From Alphaproteobacteria bacterium UBA2964 (GTDB taxonomy: Bacteria; Pseudomonadota; Alphaproteobacteria; MPNO01; UBA2964): a DNA stretch of 18,779 bases. The notes under the pieces were generated by a model, which made no database searches, was not told the origin of the DNA, and saw nothing but the letters and a program-made list of their open reading frames with translations. How positions within the stretch are numbered: the stretch's first letter is position 1; every line of letters begins with the position of its first letter. The position numbers and the translations under genes are program-made. Positions 8,006 to 15,006 of the stretch are shown in pieces. Location of the stretch: contig DEBE01000152.1 of NCBI GenBank assembly GCA_002348425.1, positions 1 to 18,779 of the forward strand, written 5' to 3'.

Positions 8006-10359
8006 TATAGGCTCAACTCCCGTTTTCCTGATTTGGATTTTTTACGTTTCTTTTTTTCAAGAAGTTCCATCAAGCGGTCCGGCGTGATTGGTAATTCATT
8101 TATCCTGATGTCAAGTGCATCCGCGATGGCGTTTGTTAGTGCGGGCAGAAAACCGGCGAGTGAAGCCTCACCCGCCTCTTTGGCCCCAAAGGGACCGTGA
8201 GGGTCGATGGATTCCACAATATTTACATCTATTGGGGGGCTCTCGATAATTGTGGGCACCCGATAATCAAGCATGTTCCCAGTGATACCTAGCCCATTAT
8301 GGTAACGTGTCTCCTCAGAAATGGCCTGTCCCATACCCATCCAGACCGAACCTTCTATTTGACCTTCCACAGAGAGGGGATTTAGAGCTCTTCCACAATC
8401 ATGGGCCACCCAAACCTTTTCAACATGAATTTCCGCCGTATCCGGATCAATAGAGACCTCTACAACTTGTGCTGCATAGGAAAAAGCCATTGTTCCCCCA
8501 ATGGCCGCACCACGATATTTATCTCCACCCCAGCTTTCGGGAATTGTATCAAAATTACCCTTTGCCGTAATTGTCCCTGTACCTTCGAGAGCCGCAGAAA
8601 CGACCTCCTCAAAAGTCATGCCCTGATCTTGGGATCCGGCACGATAAATTTCCCCCAGACATTCAACATCTTGCGGCCGCACGTCCATCTTTTGCGCTGC
8701 GGCTTCAAGGAGAATAGCTTTAAGGTTTGTTGCCGCATCTATGGCGGCGTTGCCAACCATATATGTCACTCGTGATGAATAGGCGCCATTGTCCTTGGGT
8801 GTTAACAGGCTGTCGGACGTAACAATTCTTATGCGGGTCACATCCAGCCCGAGTACTTCAGCTACGCATTGGGTAAGGATAGTGCTAGAGCCTTGTCCAA
8901 TCTCTGGTGCTCCGGTGAGAATTGTTAGGCTTCCATCAAAATCTAGCTTAATATTTACCGTAGCATGTGGCTCTCCTGTCCAGTTAACCGGTTTTGAAGC
9001 GCCACTGACATAGTGGGAACAAGCCATACCTAATCCGCGATTATCCGCGGTCTTGCCTTTGCGTTCTTTCCAGTTACTTTTTTTTTCGACAATATCTAGG
9101 CACTCAGGGAGCCCGTAACTGTTAACCATGAGATCGTTGGCGGTAAAAGTTGGTGCTTTTAGAAGATTTTTTCGACGAACCTCAAATGGGTCTAGACCGA
9201 GTTCGATCGACATTTCATCCATCAGGCTTTCGAAGGCAAATCTTACATTAACGGTTCCATGGCCTCTAAAGGCCCCACAGGGTGGGGTATTTGTCAGGAC
9301 TCGGTAGCCATTGTATCGCGCGTTTTGAATGTCATAGAGGGCAAATACCATGGATCCCGAATATAGAATAGTGACCGTACCATAGCCTGCATAAGCCCCT
9401 CCTCGTTGAATCGTTTTTGTGTCAACGGCCGTTATTCGACCTTGCCTGGTCATCCCGATTTTAAGGGTTGTTTTCTGTTCGGGGCGCCCTCTGTGGGTAA
9501 TAAAGGTTTCTTCACGGCTTAGCGTTATAGCAACCTTGCCATTGCACTTTCTTGCAAGAGCAGCAGCGATTAATTCAACATGCAAACACTCGGTTCGGGA
9601 ACCAAATCCCCCACCAATGTGAGGCTTTATTACTCTGATTTTTGATCGCTTCATACCCAGTGTCTGTTCAAGCATTAGGTGCACATAATATGGGACCTGA
9701 GTAGTGGCATAGACTGTTAGATCTTCTCGTTCCCCATCAAACATGGCTAGCGCAGCATGTGGTTCTGTCTGAACCTGACAGACCTCGGCACAATTAAAAG
9801 TACTTTCGCAGACCAAGTCAGATTGATCAAAAGCCTCATCTACTCCGCCAAGGTCATATTCAACGTGCCGCTCAACATTATTAGGTCGCTTTTCATGAAG
9901 TGGGGTGACATCATTTGCCATGGCTGCTTCTGCTGTGAAGTAGGCGGGGAGCTCTCCATATTCGAATTCTATAAGGTCAAGAGCTTTCTGCGCGGTTTTC
10001 GTATCAACTGCAGCGACGGCAGCGATGGGCTCGCCACGATATCGTATGCGGTCACGTACTATTGGCCATTCTGTGCGGGCAATTGGTAAGACCCCAAACT
10101 GGCCGCTAAAATCCTGACCGGTGACCACAGCTGAAACGCCAGGAAGTGATTCAGCTGCAGCAGTATTAATGTTCAACAACTCGGCGTGTGCTACTGGGGA
10201 GCGTAAAATTCGTCCAACCAACGCCCCCTGCTCGATTTTATCTGCAGTGTAGTTCGCTTTGCCGGATACTTTTTCCGGTCCATCGACAAGTGGCATGGGG
10301 ATGCCGATTGATTTTGTAGGTTTGACATCCCCTGTTTTGGCATTAAAAGTTTCTTTCAT
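8005..10359 (-). CDS. Molybdopterin-binding large subunit of molybdenum hydroxylase (HcrA/CoxL/xanthine dehydrogenase family)
   Basis: This 784-residue catalytic subunit has the small a/b-hammerhead domain first (about 25-140), then the two molybdopterin-binding domains. Visible motifs are GGGFGSR (249-255), GAFRGHG (362-368), EIGQGSST, GAYSSR, and near the end GPFGAKEAGE. In the last of these, Glu at about residue 728 is the conserved catalytic glutamate next to Mo. GAFRGHG rather than AYRCSFR excludes CO dehydrogenase. With its FAD partner carrying the HCR-type iron-sulfur loop, the likeliest reaction is reductive removal of a phenolic hydroxyl from an aryl-CoA, as in 4-hydroxybenzoyl-CoA to benzoyl-CoA, though other substrates are possible. 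The last 20 residues are very rich in Lys/Arg/Ser and lie beyond the conserved fold. The ATG overlaps the small-subunit stop (ATGA). Confidence 0.93.
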   Translation of the reverse strand: MKETFNAKTGDVKPTKSIGIPMPLVDGPEKVSGKANYTADKIEQGALVGRILRSPVAHAELLNINTAAAESLPGVSAVVTGQDFSGQFGVLPIARTEWPIVRDRIRYRGEPIAAVAAVDTKTAQKALDLIEFEYGELPAYFTAEAAMANDVTPLHEKRPNNVERHVEYDLGGVDEAFDQSDLVCESTFNCAEVCQVQTEPHAALAMFDGEREDLTVYATTQVPYYVHLMLEQTLGMKRSKIRVIKPHIGGGFGSRTECLHVELIAAALARKCNGKVAITLSREETFITHRGRPEQKTTLKIGMTRQGRITAVDTKTIQRGGAYAGYGTVTILYSGSMVFALYDIQNARYNGYRVLTNTPPCGAFRGHGTVNVRFAFESLMDEMSIELGLDPFEVRRKNLLKAPTFTANDLMVNSYGLPECLDIVEKKSNWKERKGKTADNRGLGMACSHYVSGASKPVNWTGEPHATVNIKLDFDGSLTILTGAPEIGQGSSTILTQCVAEVLGLDVTRIRIVTSDSLLTPKDNGAYSSRVTYMVGNAAIDAATNLKAILLEAAAQKMDVRPQDVECLGEIYRAGSQDQGMTFEEVVSAALEGTGTITAKGNFDTIPESWGGDKYRGAAIGGTMAFSYAAQVVEVSIDPDTAEIHVEKVWVAHDCGRALNPLSVEGQIEGSVWMGMGQAISEETRYHNGLGITGNMLDYRVPTIIESPPIDVNIVESIDPHGPFGAKEAGEASLAGFLPALTNAIADALDIRINELPITPDRLMELLEKKKRKKSKSGKRELSL

Positions 10360-10841
10360 AACCCATTTGCCTTTGATGCTATCTCTTTTATAGCGAATTC
10401 AACTGATTCGATTATTTTTACATAACCTGTGCACCGACAGATATTTGCTGCCATTCCTTCTCTGATTTCTTGTTCGTTAGGCGCAGGATTCTCACGAAGT
10501 AAACCCTCTGCAGCCATAATCATGCCCGGAGTACAAAAACCACATTGGGCTCCCAGCTTTTCATGGAAGCCACGCTGAATAATTGAGAGTCTACCTCCTG
10601 TTTTCAAACCTTCAATTGTCTCAACCGCAGAGTTTTCACATGTGGATGCTAGTGTTAGGCATGCGTGCCTTGGTTTATTATTGATCAGGACAGTGCAACA
10701 ACCACATTCTCCGCCGTCACAGCCTATCTTAGTACCTGTCAGGCCTGCAATTTCGCGCAGAAAGTCGACAAGTAACATGTTATCGGGAATTGCGTCCACG
10801 CGATTGCGACCATTTAGCGTCATGGAGACAAATTTTGTCAT
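10356..10841 (-). CDS. [2Fe-2S] small subunit of molybdenum hydroxylase (HcrC/CoxS type)
   Basis: This 161-residue subunit carries both expected clusters. A plant-ferredoxin-type N-terminal domain has C41, C46, C49 and C61 (CDGGECGCC). A helical domain has C100, C103, C135 and C137 (CGFC and CRC). It passes electrons between the FAD/[4Fe-4S] subunit and the molybdenum site. The ATG at 10841 is chosen because GAGGGAGAGG lies just before it and because the family starts a few residues before this first strand. A longer reading from 10919 would add 26 atypical residues and would overlap the operator-like palindrome. It is the first gene of the operon; small-large-medium is the order of the known hcrCAB genes. 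The length is typical for the subunit. Confidence 0.95.
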   Translation of the reverse strand: MTKFVSMTLNGRNRVDAIPDNMLLVDFLREIAGLTGTKIGCDGGECGCCTVLINNKPRHACLTLASTCENSAVETIEGLKTGGRLSIIQRGFHEKLGAQCGFCTPGMIMAAEGLLRENPAPNEQEIREGMAANICRCTGYVKIIESVEFAIKEIASKANGL

Positions 10842-10888
10842 TAGCCTCTCCCTCAAGCAGGGCATGGTTAGGAAAGGTTTGATATCAT

Positions 10889-10908
10889 ATTGTTGAGTAG
10901 TCAACAAT
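10889..10908. promoter_or_regulatory. Perfect 20-bp palindrome, probable operator of the molybdoenzyme operon
   Basis: ATTGTTGA-GTAG-TCAACAAT has 8-bp arms with a 4-bp centre, all matching. It sits 48 bp upstream of the small-subunit ATG, inside the 180-bp divergent gap shared with the chrA-like gene. Arm length and spacing suit a dimeric winged-helix repressor (GntR/FadR or MarR type; TTGT...ACAA half-sites are common in GntR/FadR operators). Low-quality -35/-10 matches on the minus strand overlap it. No regulator gene lies in the window. Apart from this palindrome I see nothing definite in the gap. Confidence 0.55.
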
Positions 10909-11021
10909 CGAATTATCAACTAAATAGAGACATGGTGCAGCATCCGGTAATTTTCTCTTCTTATGTCCTTGTGGGTTTTTAATAAGGTAGGCAAATTAAA
11001 CGGAATGAACGAGGACTAAGC

Positions 11022-12416
11022 ATGACAGATCTTAGAATGGTGCCAAACGAGATAGAGAAAACAGTCGGGCTTCACTTTAAGGAGGCATTAGGGACATGGG
11101 CAAAAATAGCACTATTGAGTTTTGGTGGGCCGGCTGGACAGATAGCATTAATGCATCGAGTTCTAGTCGAAGAAAAAAAATGGATAAAAGAGGCTAGGTT
11201 TCTCCATGCCCTGAATTATTGCATGCTTTTACCCGGCCCAGAAGCGCAGCAACTTGCTACTTATATTGGATGGTTATTGCACCGCACTTGGGGTGGAGTG
11301 TTAGCGGGAATTTTATTTATTCTTCCCGGTGCAATCGTAATTTTATGTCTCAGTATTCTTTATGCGGGTTTCAGTGATCTTTCCATAGTTAAGGCTAGTT
11401 TTTTTGGGATTAAGGCGGCCGTACTCGCAGTAGTCGTGCAAGCGGTGCTCCGGATTGGTCTGCGCGCCTTAACCAATGTATTGATGATTTTTATCGCCTT
11501 TATTGCATTTGTCGCTATTTTTTTCTTGGCGGTGCCATTCCCAATTATAGTCGCTGTTGCGGCTCTTATTGGTTTAACCGGTCGTTATCTGAAACCGAGT
11601 TTGTTTAACCCTAGTAAAATTGAAGATAAACCAGAACTGACGAAACTCGATTCAATTGATAAGGCCGGCATGGAGGGGAAACTCGTTCATACCCAGCCGT
11701 CTTTGAGAAGGGCTTTTAGGGTATTGGTAACCTGTCTTTCTCTTTGGTTTTTACCCGTGCTTGTTTTAGTTTTCTGGCTCGGTATCAATAATGTCTATAC
11801 TCAGGAAAGTTTGTTTTTCAGTAAGATGGCGGTAGTGACCTTCGGTGGCGCTTATGCCGTACTTGCCTATGTTGCTCAACAGGCTGTTCAGACATACGAG
11901 TGGCTTTTGCCTGGGGAGATGCTCGATGGACTTGGAATGGCGGAAACTACACCAGGGCCTCTGATTATGGTTGTCCAATTTGTTGGGTTCATGGGCGCTT
12001 ACCGGAACCCTGGTATTATGGATCCGGTGCTAGCGGGTGTTCTGGGTGCGGCGTTGACGACTTGGGTAACTTTTGTTCCCTGTTTTTTATGGATTTTTCT
12101 AGGTGGTCCCTACATAGAGTCTCTACGAGGAAATAAATTTCTGTCTGCCGCCCTTTCAGCAATCACAGCAGCTATTGTAGGGGTTATTCTAAATCTTGCC
12201 CTGTGGTTTGGCCTGCATGTTGTATTTTCGGAAGTAGGGGAGATGTCATTTGGTCCCTTTCAGTTTTACGTTCCCGTGTGGAATTCAATCCAAACTGCGG
12301 CGTTGGTTATTTCAATGGCCGCCATGATAGCAATGCTTCGCTTTAAAGTTGGAGTTATTTTGACTTTGTTGAGCTGTACACTGTTAGGCATTATCGCATT
12401 TTATACGGGTATATGA
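11022..12416 (+). CDS. chrA: ChrA-family (CHR) anion transporter, long two-domain form
   Basis: This is an integral inner-membrane protein of 464 residues with about ten to twelve hydrophobic segments. It has two homologous CHR halves, about 20-190 and 230-460. The first half has SFGGPAGQ (33-40) and LLPGPEAQQLATYIGW (69-84). The second has TFGGAYAVLAYV (273-284) and ETTPGPLIMVVQFVGF (308-323). These paired FGG and PGP motifs define the family, whose known members expel chromate by proton-linked transport. Many homologs have never been tested and some may carry other oxyanions such as sulfate. Between the halves is a charged loop of about 40 residues (192-230). The start has GAGGA six bases upstream. 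It heads the rhodanese-VOC-radical SAM gene series and diverges from the molybdoenzyme operon. Confidence 0.88.
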   Translation: MTDLRMVPNEIEKTVGLHFKEALGTWAKIALLSFGGPAGQIALMHRVLVEEKKWIKEARFLHALNYCMLLPGPEAQQLATYIGWLLHRTWGGVLAGILFILPGAIVILCLSILYAGFSDLSIVKASFFGIKAAVLAVVVQAVLRIGLRALTNVLMIFIAFIAFVAIFFLAVPFPIIVAVAALIGLTGRYLKPSLFNPSKIEDKPELTKLDSIDKAGMEGKLVHTQPSLRRAFRVLVTCLSLWFLPVLVLVFWLGINNVYTQESLFFSKMAVVTFGGAYAVLAYVAQQAVQTYEWLLPGEMLDGLGMAETTPGPLIMVVQFVGFMGAYRNPGIMDPVLAGVLGAALTTWVTFVPCFLWIFLGGPYIESLRGNKFLSAALSAITAAIVGVILNLALWFGLHVVFSEVGEMSFGPFQFYVPVWNSIQTAALVISMAAMIAMLRFKVGVILTLLSCTLLGIIAFYTGI

Positions 12417-12502
12417 AGTTTATTTATTTTGTCATTCTTTCGTATATCTAATTCATAGGTTAAGGTTGGCCGTTAAAATTTTGTACAAGAAAGATCAAAC
12501 GC

Positions 12503-13321
12503 ATGGAGAAGCCGATATTACCACTTATTGTTGAACCAAAAGAACTGGAAGATAAAATCAGCCTCAAAGAGTTATTAATTGTAGATTTGAACGAGCCTAG
12601 TGTCTATGAGAGAGGACACATTCCCCGAGCAATTAATCTTCCATTCACCTCTCTAATTGCACCCCGCCCGCCTGCAATGGGTACAATTCCGAATGCTGAA
12701 AGCCTGTCAGCTACTTTATCCTCTATTGGACTCGATACGGGGAGGCACGTTGTTGCATATGATTCTGAAGGCACAGGAAAGGCTAGCCGTTTTTTGTGGA
12801 CCTTAGATGTTGTAGGCCATCCCAAATTTTCTTTGCTTAATGGTGGTTTTCATAGCTGGGCTGGCGAGGGCTACCCACTAGAGATTGAAGTTAATGCCTC
12901 CAAACCCAGCGAATTTCGGGCTAAAATAGGTAACACTGCACTTGCCGGCAAAGACTATATTCTGGATCATCTGGGTGACGATGAGGTGGTAATATTGGAT
13001 TGTCGTAGTCCCGCAGAATTTAAAGGTGAAGATTTAAGGGCATCACGAGGTGGACATATCCCTGGTGCCATAAATTTCGATTGGATGCTGGCTGTCGATC
13101 GCGATCGTAATTTTCGCCTAAAGGAAGCTGAGGAAATAGATAATTTGCTCATCCAACTTGGCGTAACCCCCGATAAAGAAGTAATTATGCATTGCCAGAC
13201 ACATCACCGCTCATCACATACCTACCTGGTTTTAAAGTCCTTGGGCTATAAAAACATTAAAGGTTATGACGGGTCTTGGTCGGAGTGGGGCAACGACCCG
13301 GATGTTCCAATTGAAAGCTGA
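12503..13321 (+). CDS. Tandem-domain rhodanese, RhdA-type sulfurtransferase
   Basis: This 272-residue protein has two rhodanese domains. The N-terminal one (about 8-125) lacks the catalytic cysteine: at the equivalent point it reads YDSEGTGKASR. The C-terminal one (about 145-270) has the active-site loop CQTHHRS, with C231 as the persulfide-forming residue and R236 closing the loop. This loop is the one known from Azotobacter vinelandii RhdA, which has a similar length, and differs from the CG(S/T)GVT loop of mercaptopyruvate sulfurtransferases. The likely activity is sulfane-sulfur transfer from thiosulfate or a carrier to an acceptor thiol or protein in the cytoplasm. No signal peptide is seen. 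It lies 86 bp after the chrA-like gene and 17 bp before the VOC gene. A sulfur-donor role for the radical SAM enzyme or thiol detoxification are both possible. Confidence 0.92.
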   Translation: MEKPILPLIVEPKELEDKISLKELLIVDLNEPSVYERGHIPRAINLPFTSLIAPRPPAMGTIPNAESLSATLSSIGLDTGRHVVAYDSEGTGKASRFLWTLDVVGHPKFSLLNGGFHSWAGEGYPLEIEVNASKPSEFRAKIGNTALAGKDYILDHLGDDEVVILDCRSPAEFKGEDLRASRGGHIPGAINFDWMLAVDRDRNFRLKEAEEIDNLLIQLGVTPDKEVIMHCQTHHRSSHTYLVLKSLGYKNIKGYDGSWSEWGNDPDVPIES

Positions 13322-13338
13322 CAGGAGGGGCACAACAA

Positions 13339-13953
13339 ATGGCAAAAAAATTTAAGCGAGGCTTTGTTGATGAAGAAGCTTTGAATGACCCTAAAATGAT
13401 TGCCTTAAAGCAGCTATCTCCTCCGAAGACAATGCCATTTGGTATTACTAAAATTGGTCATGTAGTTCTGAATGTTAGAGATGTCGAACAATCTACAAAA
13501 TTTTATACGCAAGTACTCGGGTTCCGTGTGTCGGATGTTTATCCCGAAAGTATGATGCCCGGCCGAATGGTATTTCTTCGATTCAATCGTGACCATCATG
13601 GAGTTGCATTGGTTGGCGGATCAGAAAGAGACGTCGATAATTCTGAGCTGCATCATATGGCTTTTGAAGTGGCGACGCTGGATGAGGTATTTCATGCACG
13701 GGATTATCTAGAAAAAAACGATGTCGACATTGAATTTTCTGGGCGACGGCGTGGCGGCTGTCAAGTTGCAATAGAATTTCGAGATCCGGATGGTCATTTC
13801 CTTGAAATTTATTGTCTCCTTGATCAGGTGGGACCTGATGAAGAGGCGCGCCCACCCAACGAATGGTGCCCTGTCGCCTCCCTCGAGCATGCACTTGACG
13901 ATGCTCCACCCGGACAAAATGTGACGCTAAGAGATCCGTCACTTCGGCGTTAG
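13339..13953 (+). CDS. VOC-superfamily metalloprotein (glyoxalase/extradiol dioxygenase fold)
   Basis: This 204-residue protein has one vicinal-oxygen-chelate module at about 38-160, made of two beta-alpha-beta-beta-beta repeats. The expected metal ligands are visible: H41 in GHVVLNVRD, H105 or H106 in ELHHMAFEV, and E156 in GHFLEIYC. The spacing is that of extradiol dioxygenase/glyoxalase-type sites. A basic, unusual N-terminal arm (1-35) and a C-terminal tail (about 165-204, with SLEHALDDAPPGQNV) lie outside the fold. A strong AGGAGG ribosome-binding site stands eight bases before the ATG. The reaction is unknown: ring-cleaving dioxygenase, lyase, isomerase and thiol transferase activities all occur in this fold. 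The genes on either side belong to the same strand and are close enough to be one transcript. Confidence 0.87.
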   Translation: MAKKFKRGFVDEEALNDPKMIALKQLSPPKTMPFGITKIGHVVLNVRDVEQSTKFYTQVLGFRVSDVYPESMMPGRMVFLRFNRDHHGVALVGGSERDVDNSELHHMAFEVATLDEVFHARDYLEKNDVDIEFSGRRRGGCQVAIEFRDPDGHFLEIYCLLDQVGPDEEARPPNEWCPVASLEHALDDAPPGQNVTLRDPSLRR

Positions 13954-13965
13954 AGGTAGAAAAAA

Positions 13966-14925
13966 ATGGATGGCATTAGTCCAAGCGATGACAAGTTTAT
14001 TGATCCGGTAAAATTTAAGAATAAAGATTTGACAATTAATGGTGAGCGTCGAGCTCGTGTTTCTTTATTAGAACTCAGGACGTTATGGGTTAATACGGGT
14101 ACGCTCTGCAATCTGACTTGTAAAAATTGTTATATAGAATCCAGCCCACTCAATGATCGTTTGGTTTATATAAGCAAAGATGAAGTTAAATTGTTTCTTG
14201 ATGAAATTCTTGAGGAGCAGTTTCCTACAAAGGAAATAGGATTTACTGGTGGGGAACCCTTTATGAATCCGGATTTCATTCCGATCCTGAAGTTGACATT
14301 ATCAAGGGGTTTTCGCGTGCTAATTTTGACCAACGCTATGAAACCGATGCAGCATCAAAAAAATTCATTACTGAAATTAAAAAATAAATTTGGCGATCAG
14401 CTACGCATCCGAGTTTCGGTTGATCACTATACTAAGAATTTACATGAATCAGAACGCGGGGTTGGAAGTTGGCGATCTATGTTACGGGGCCTAACCTGGT
14501 TATCCATCAATAACTTTAATTTTGATGTTGCTGGACGGACCCCCTGGGGCGAGGGTGAAGAGATGATGCGATCTAAATATGGAAAATTATTCTCAAAATA
14601 CAATATCGACGTTGATCATAATGATCCGGCACGCTTAGTTTTGTTTCCAGAAATGGATGAGTTACTTGATGCCCCTGAAATCACTGAACGCTGTTGGTCA
14701 ATTCTTGGTGTTGATCCCAACGATATGATGTGTGCTAATTCACGGATGATTGTGAAACGAAGAGGGGCAGACAGGCCAGCCATTATAGCTTGTACCTTGC
14801 TGCCTTACGATCAACAGTTTGAGCTCGGAGAAACATTATTGACGTCTTCTAAATCCGTTTCACTTAATCATCCGCATTGCTCGAGATTTTGCGTATTGGG
14901 CGGAGGTTCTTGCACTAAAGGATAA
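13966..14925 (+). CDS. Radical SAM protein with cysteine-rich (SPASM/twitch-like) C-terminus
   Basis: This 319-residue enzyme has the radical SAM cluster motif CNLTCKNC (C48, C52, C55) followed by the SAM-binding GFTGGEP (92-98) and a TIM-barrel core to about 220. The C-terminal third has six more cysteines: C243, C256, C276, C305, C309 and C316. The arrangement MC-N-(about 17 residues)-AC followed by FELG, with a final HCSRFC...C, looks like the auxiliary [4Fe-4S] region of SPASM or twitch proteins, which often modify peptides or tailor cofactors. I cannot assign a family. The ATG has AGAGGT eight bases upstream and follows the VOC stop by 12 bp. The operon context of sulfurtransferase, VOC protein and membrane transporter suggests a small-molecule or sulfur-chemistry role. 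No precursor peptide gene was seen nearby. Confidence 0.88.
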   Translation: MDGISPSDDKFIDPVKFKNKDLTINGERRARVSLLELRTLWVNTGTLCNLTCKNCYIESSPLNDRLVYISKDEVKLFLDEILEEQFPTKEIGFTGGEPFMNPDFIPILKLTLSRGFRVLILTNAMKPMQHQKNSLLKLKNKFGDQLRIRVSVDHYTKNLHESERGVGSWRSMLRGLTWLSINNFNFDVAGRTPWGEGEEMMRSKYGKLFSKYNIDVDHNDPARLVLFPEMDELLDAPEITERCWSILGVDPNDMMCANSRMIVKRRGADRPAIIACTLLPYDQQFELGETLLTSSKSVSLNHPHCSRFCVLGGGSCTKG

Positions 14926-14937
14926 TAAAATCTCGCC

Positions 14938-14961
14938 AATATGTTTTTTGAACGACATATT
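14938..14961. repeat. Inverted repeat in the 81-bp gap before the M20 gene
   Basis: AATATGT (14938-14944) and ACATATT (14955-14961) are perfect inverted repeats of seven bases with a 10-base centre containing TTTTTGAACG. A few flanking bases (TAAAAT/ATTTTA) allow alternative pairing. It could be an operator or a weak mRNA hairpin separating the radical SAM gene from the M20 gene. It is not followed by a T run, so a classical terminator is unlikely. Confidence 0.4.
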
Positions 14962-15006
14962 TTACCGCGGATAGTAACTTAATTATTAAGATTTAGGGAG
15001 AAAGAA

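Noticed and set aside
8401..10089. Plus-strand ORFs of 110-124 codons within the molybdenum subunit gene
   Set aside because: They are antisense shadows of a strongly conserved coding sequence, with odd composition and no start signals.
10842..10919. N-terminal extension of the [2Fe-2S] subunit
   Set aside because: The extra 26 residues are not like the family and the segment contains the operator-like palindrome; a strong ribosome-binding site supports the later ATG.
13583..13942. Minus-strand ORF of 119 codons inside the VOC gene
   Set aside because: Fully contained in a gene with clear metal-binding motifs; the translation has no domain character.
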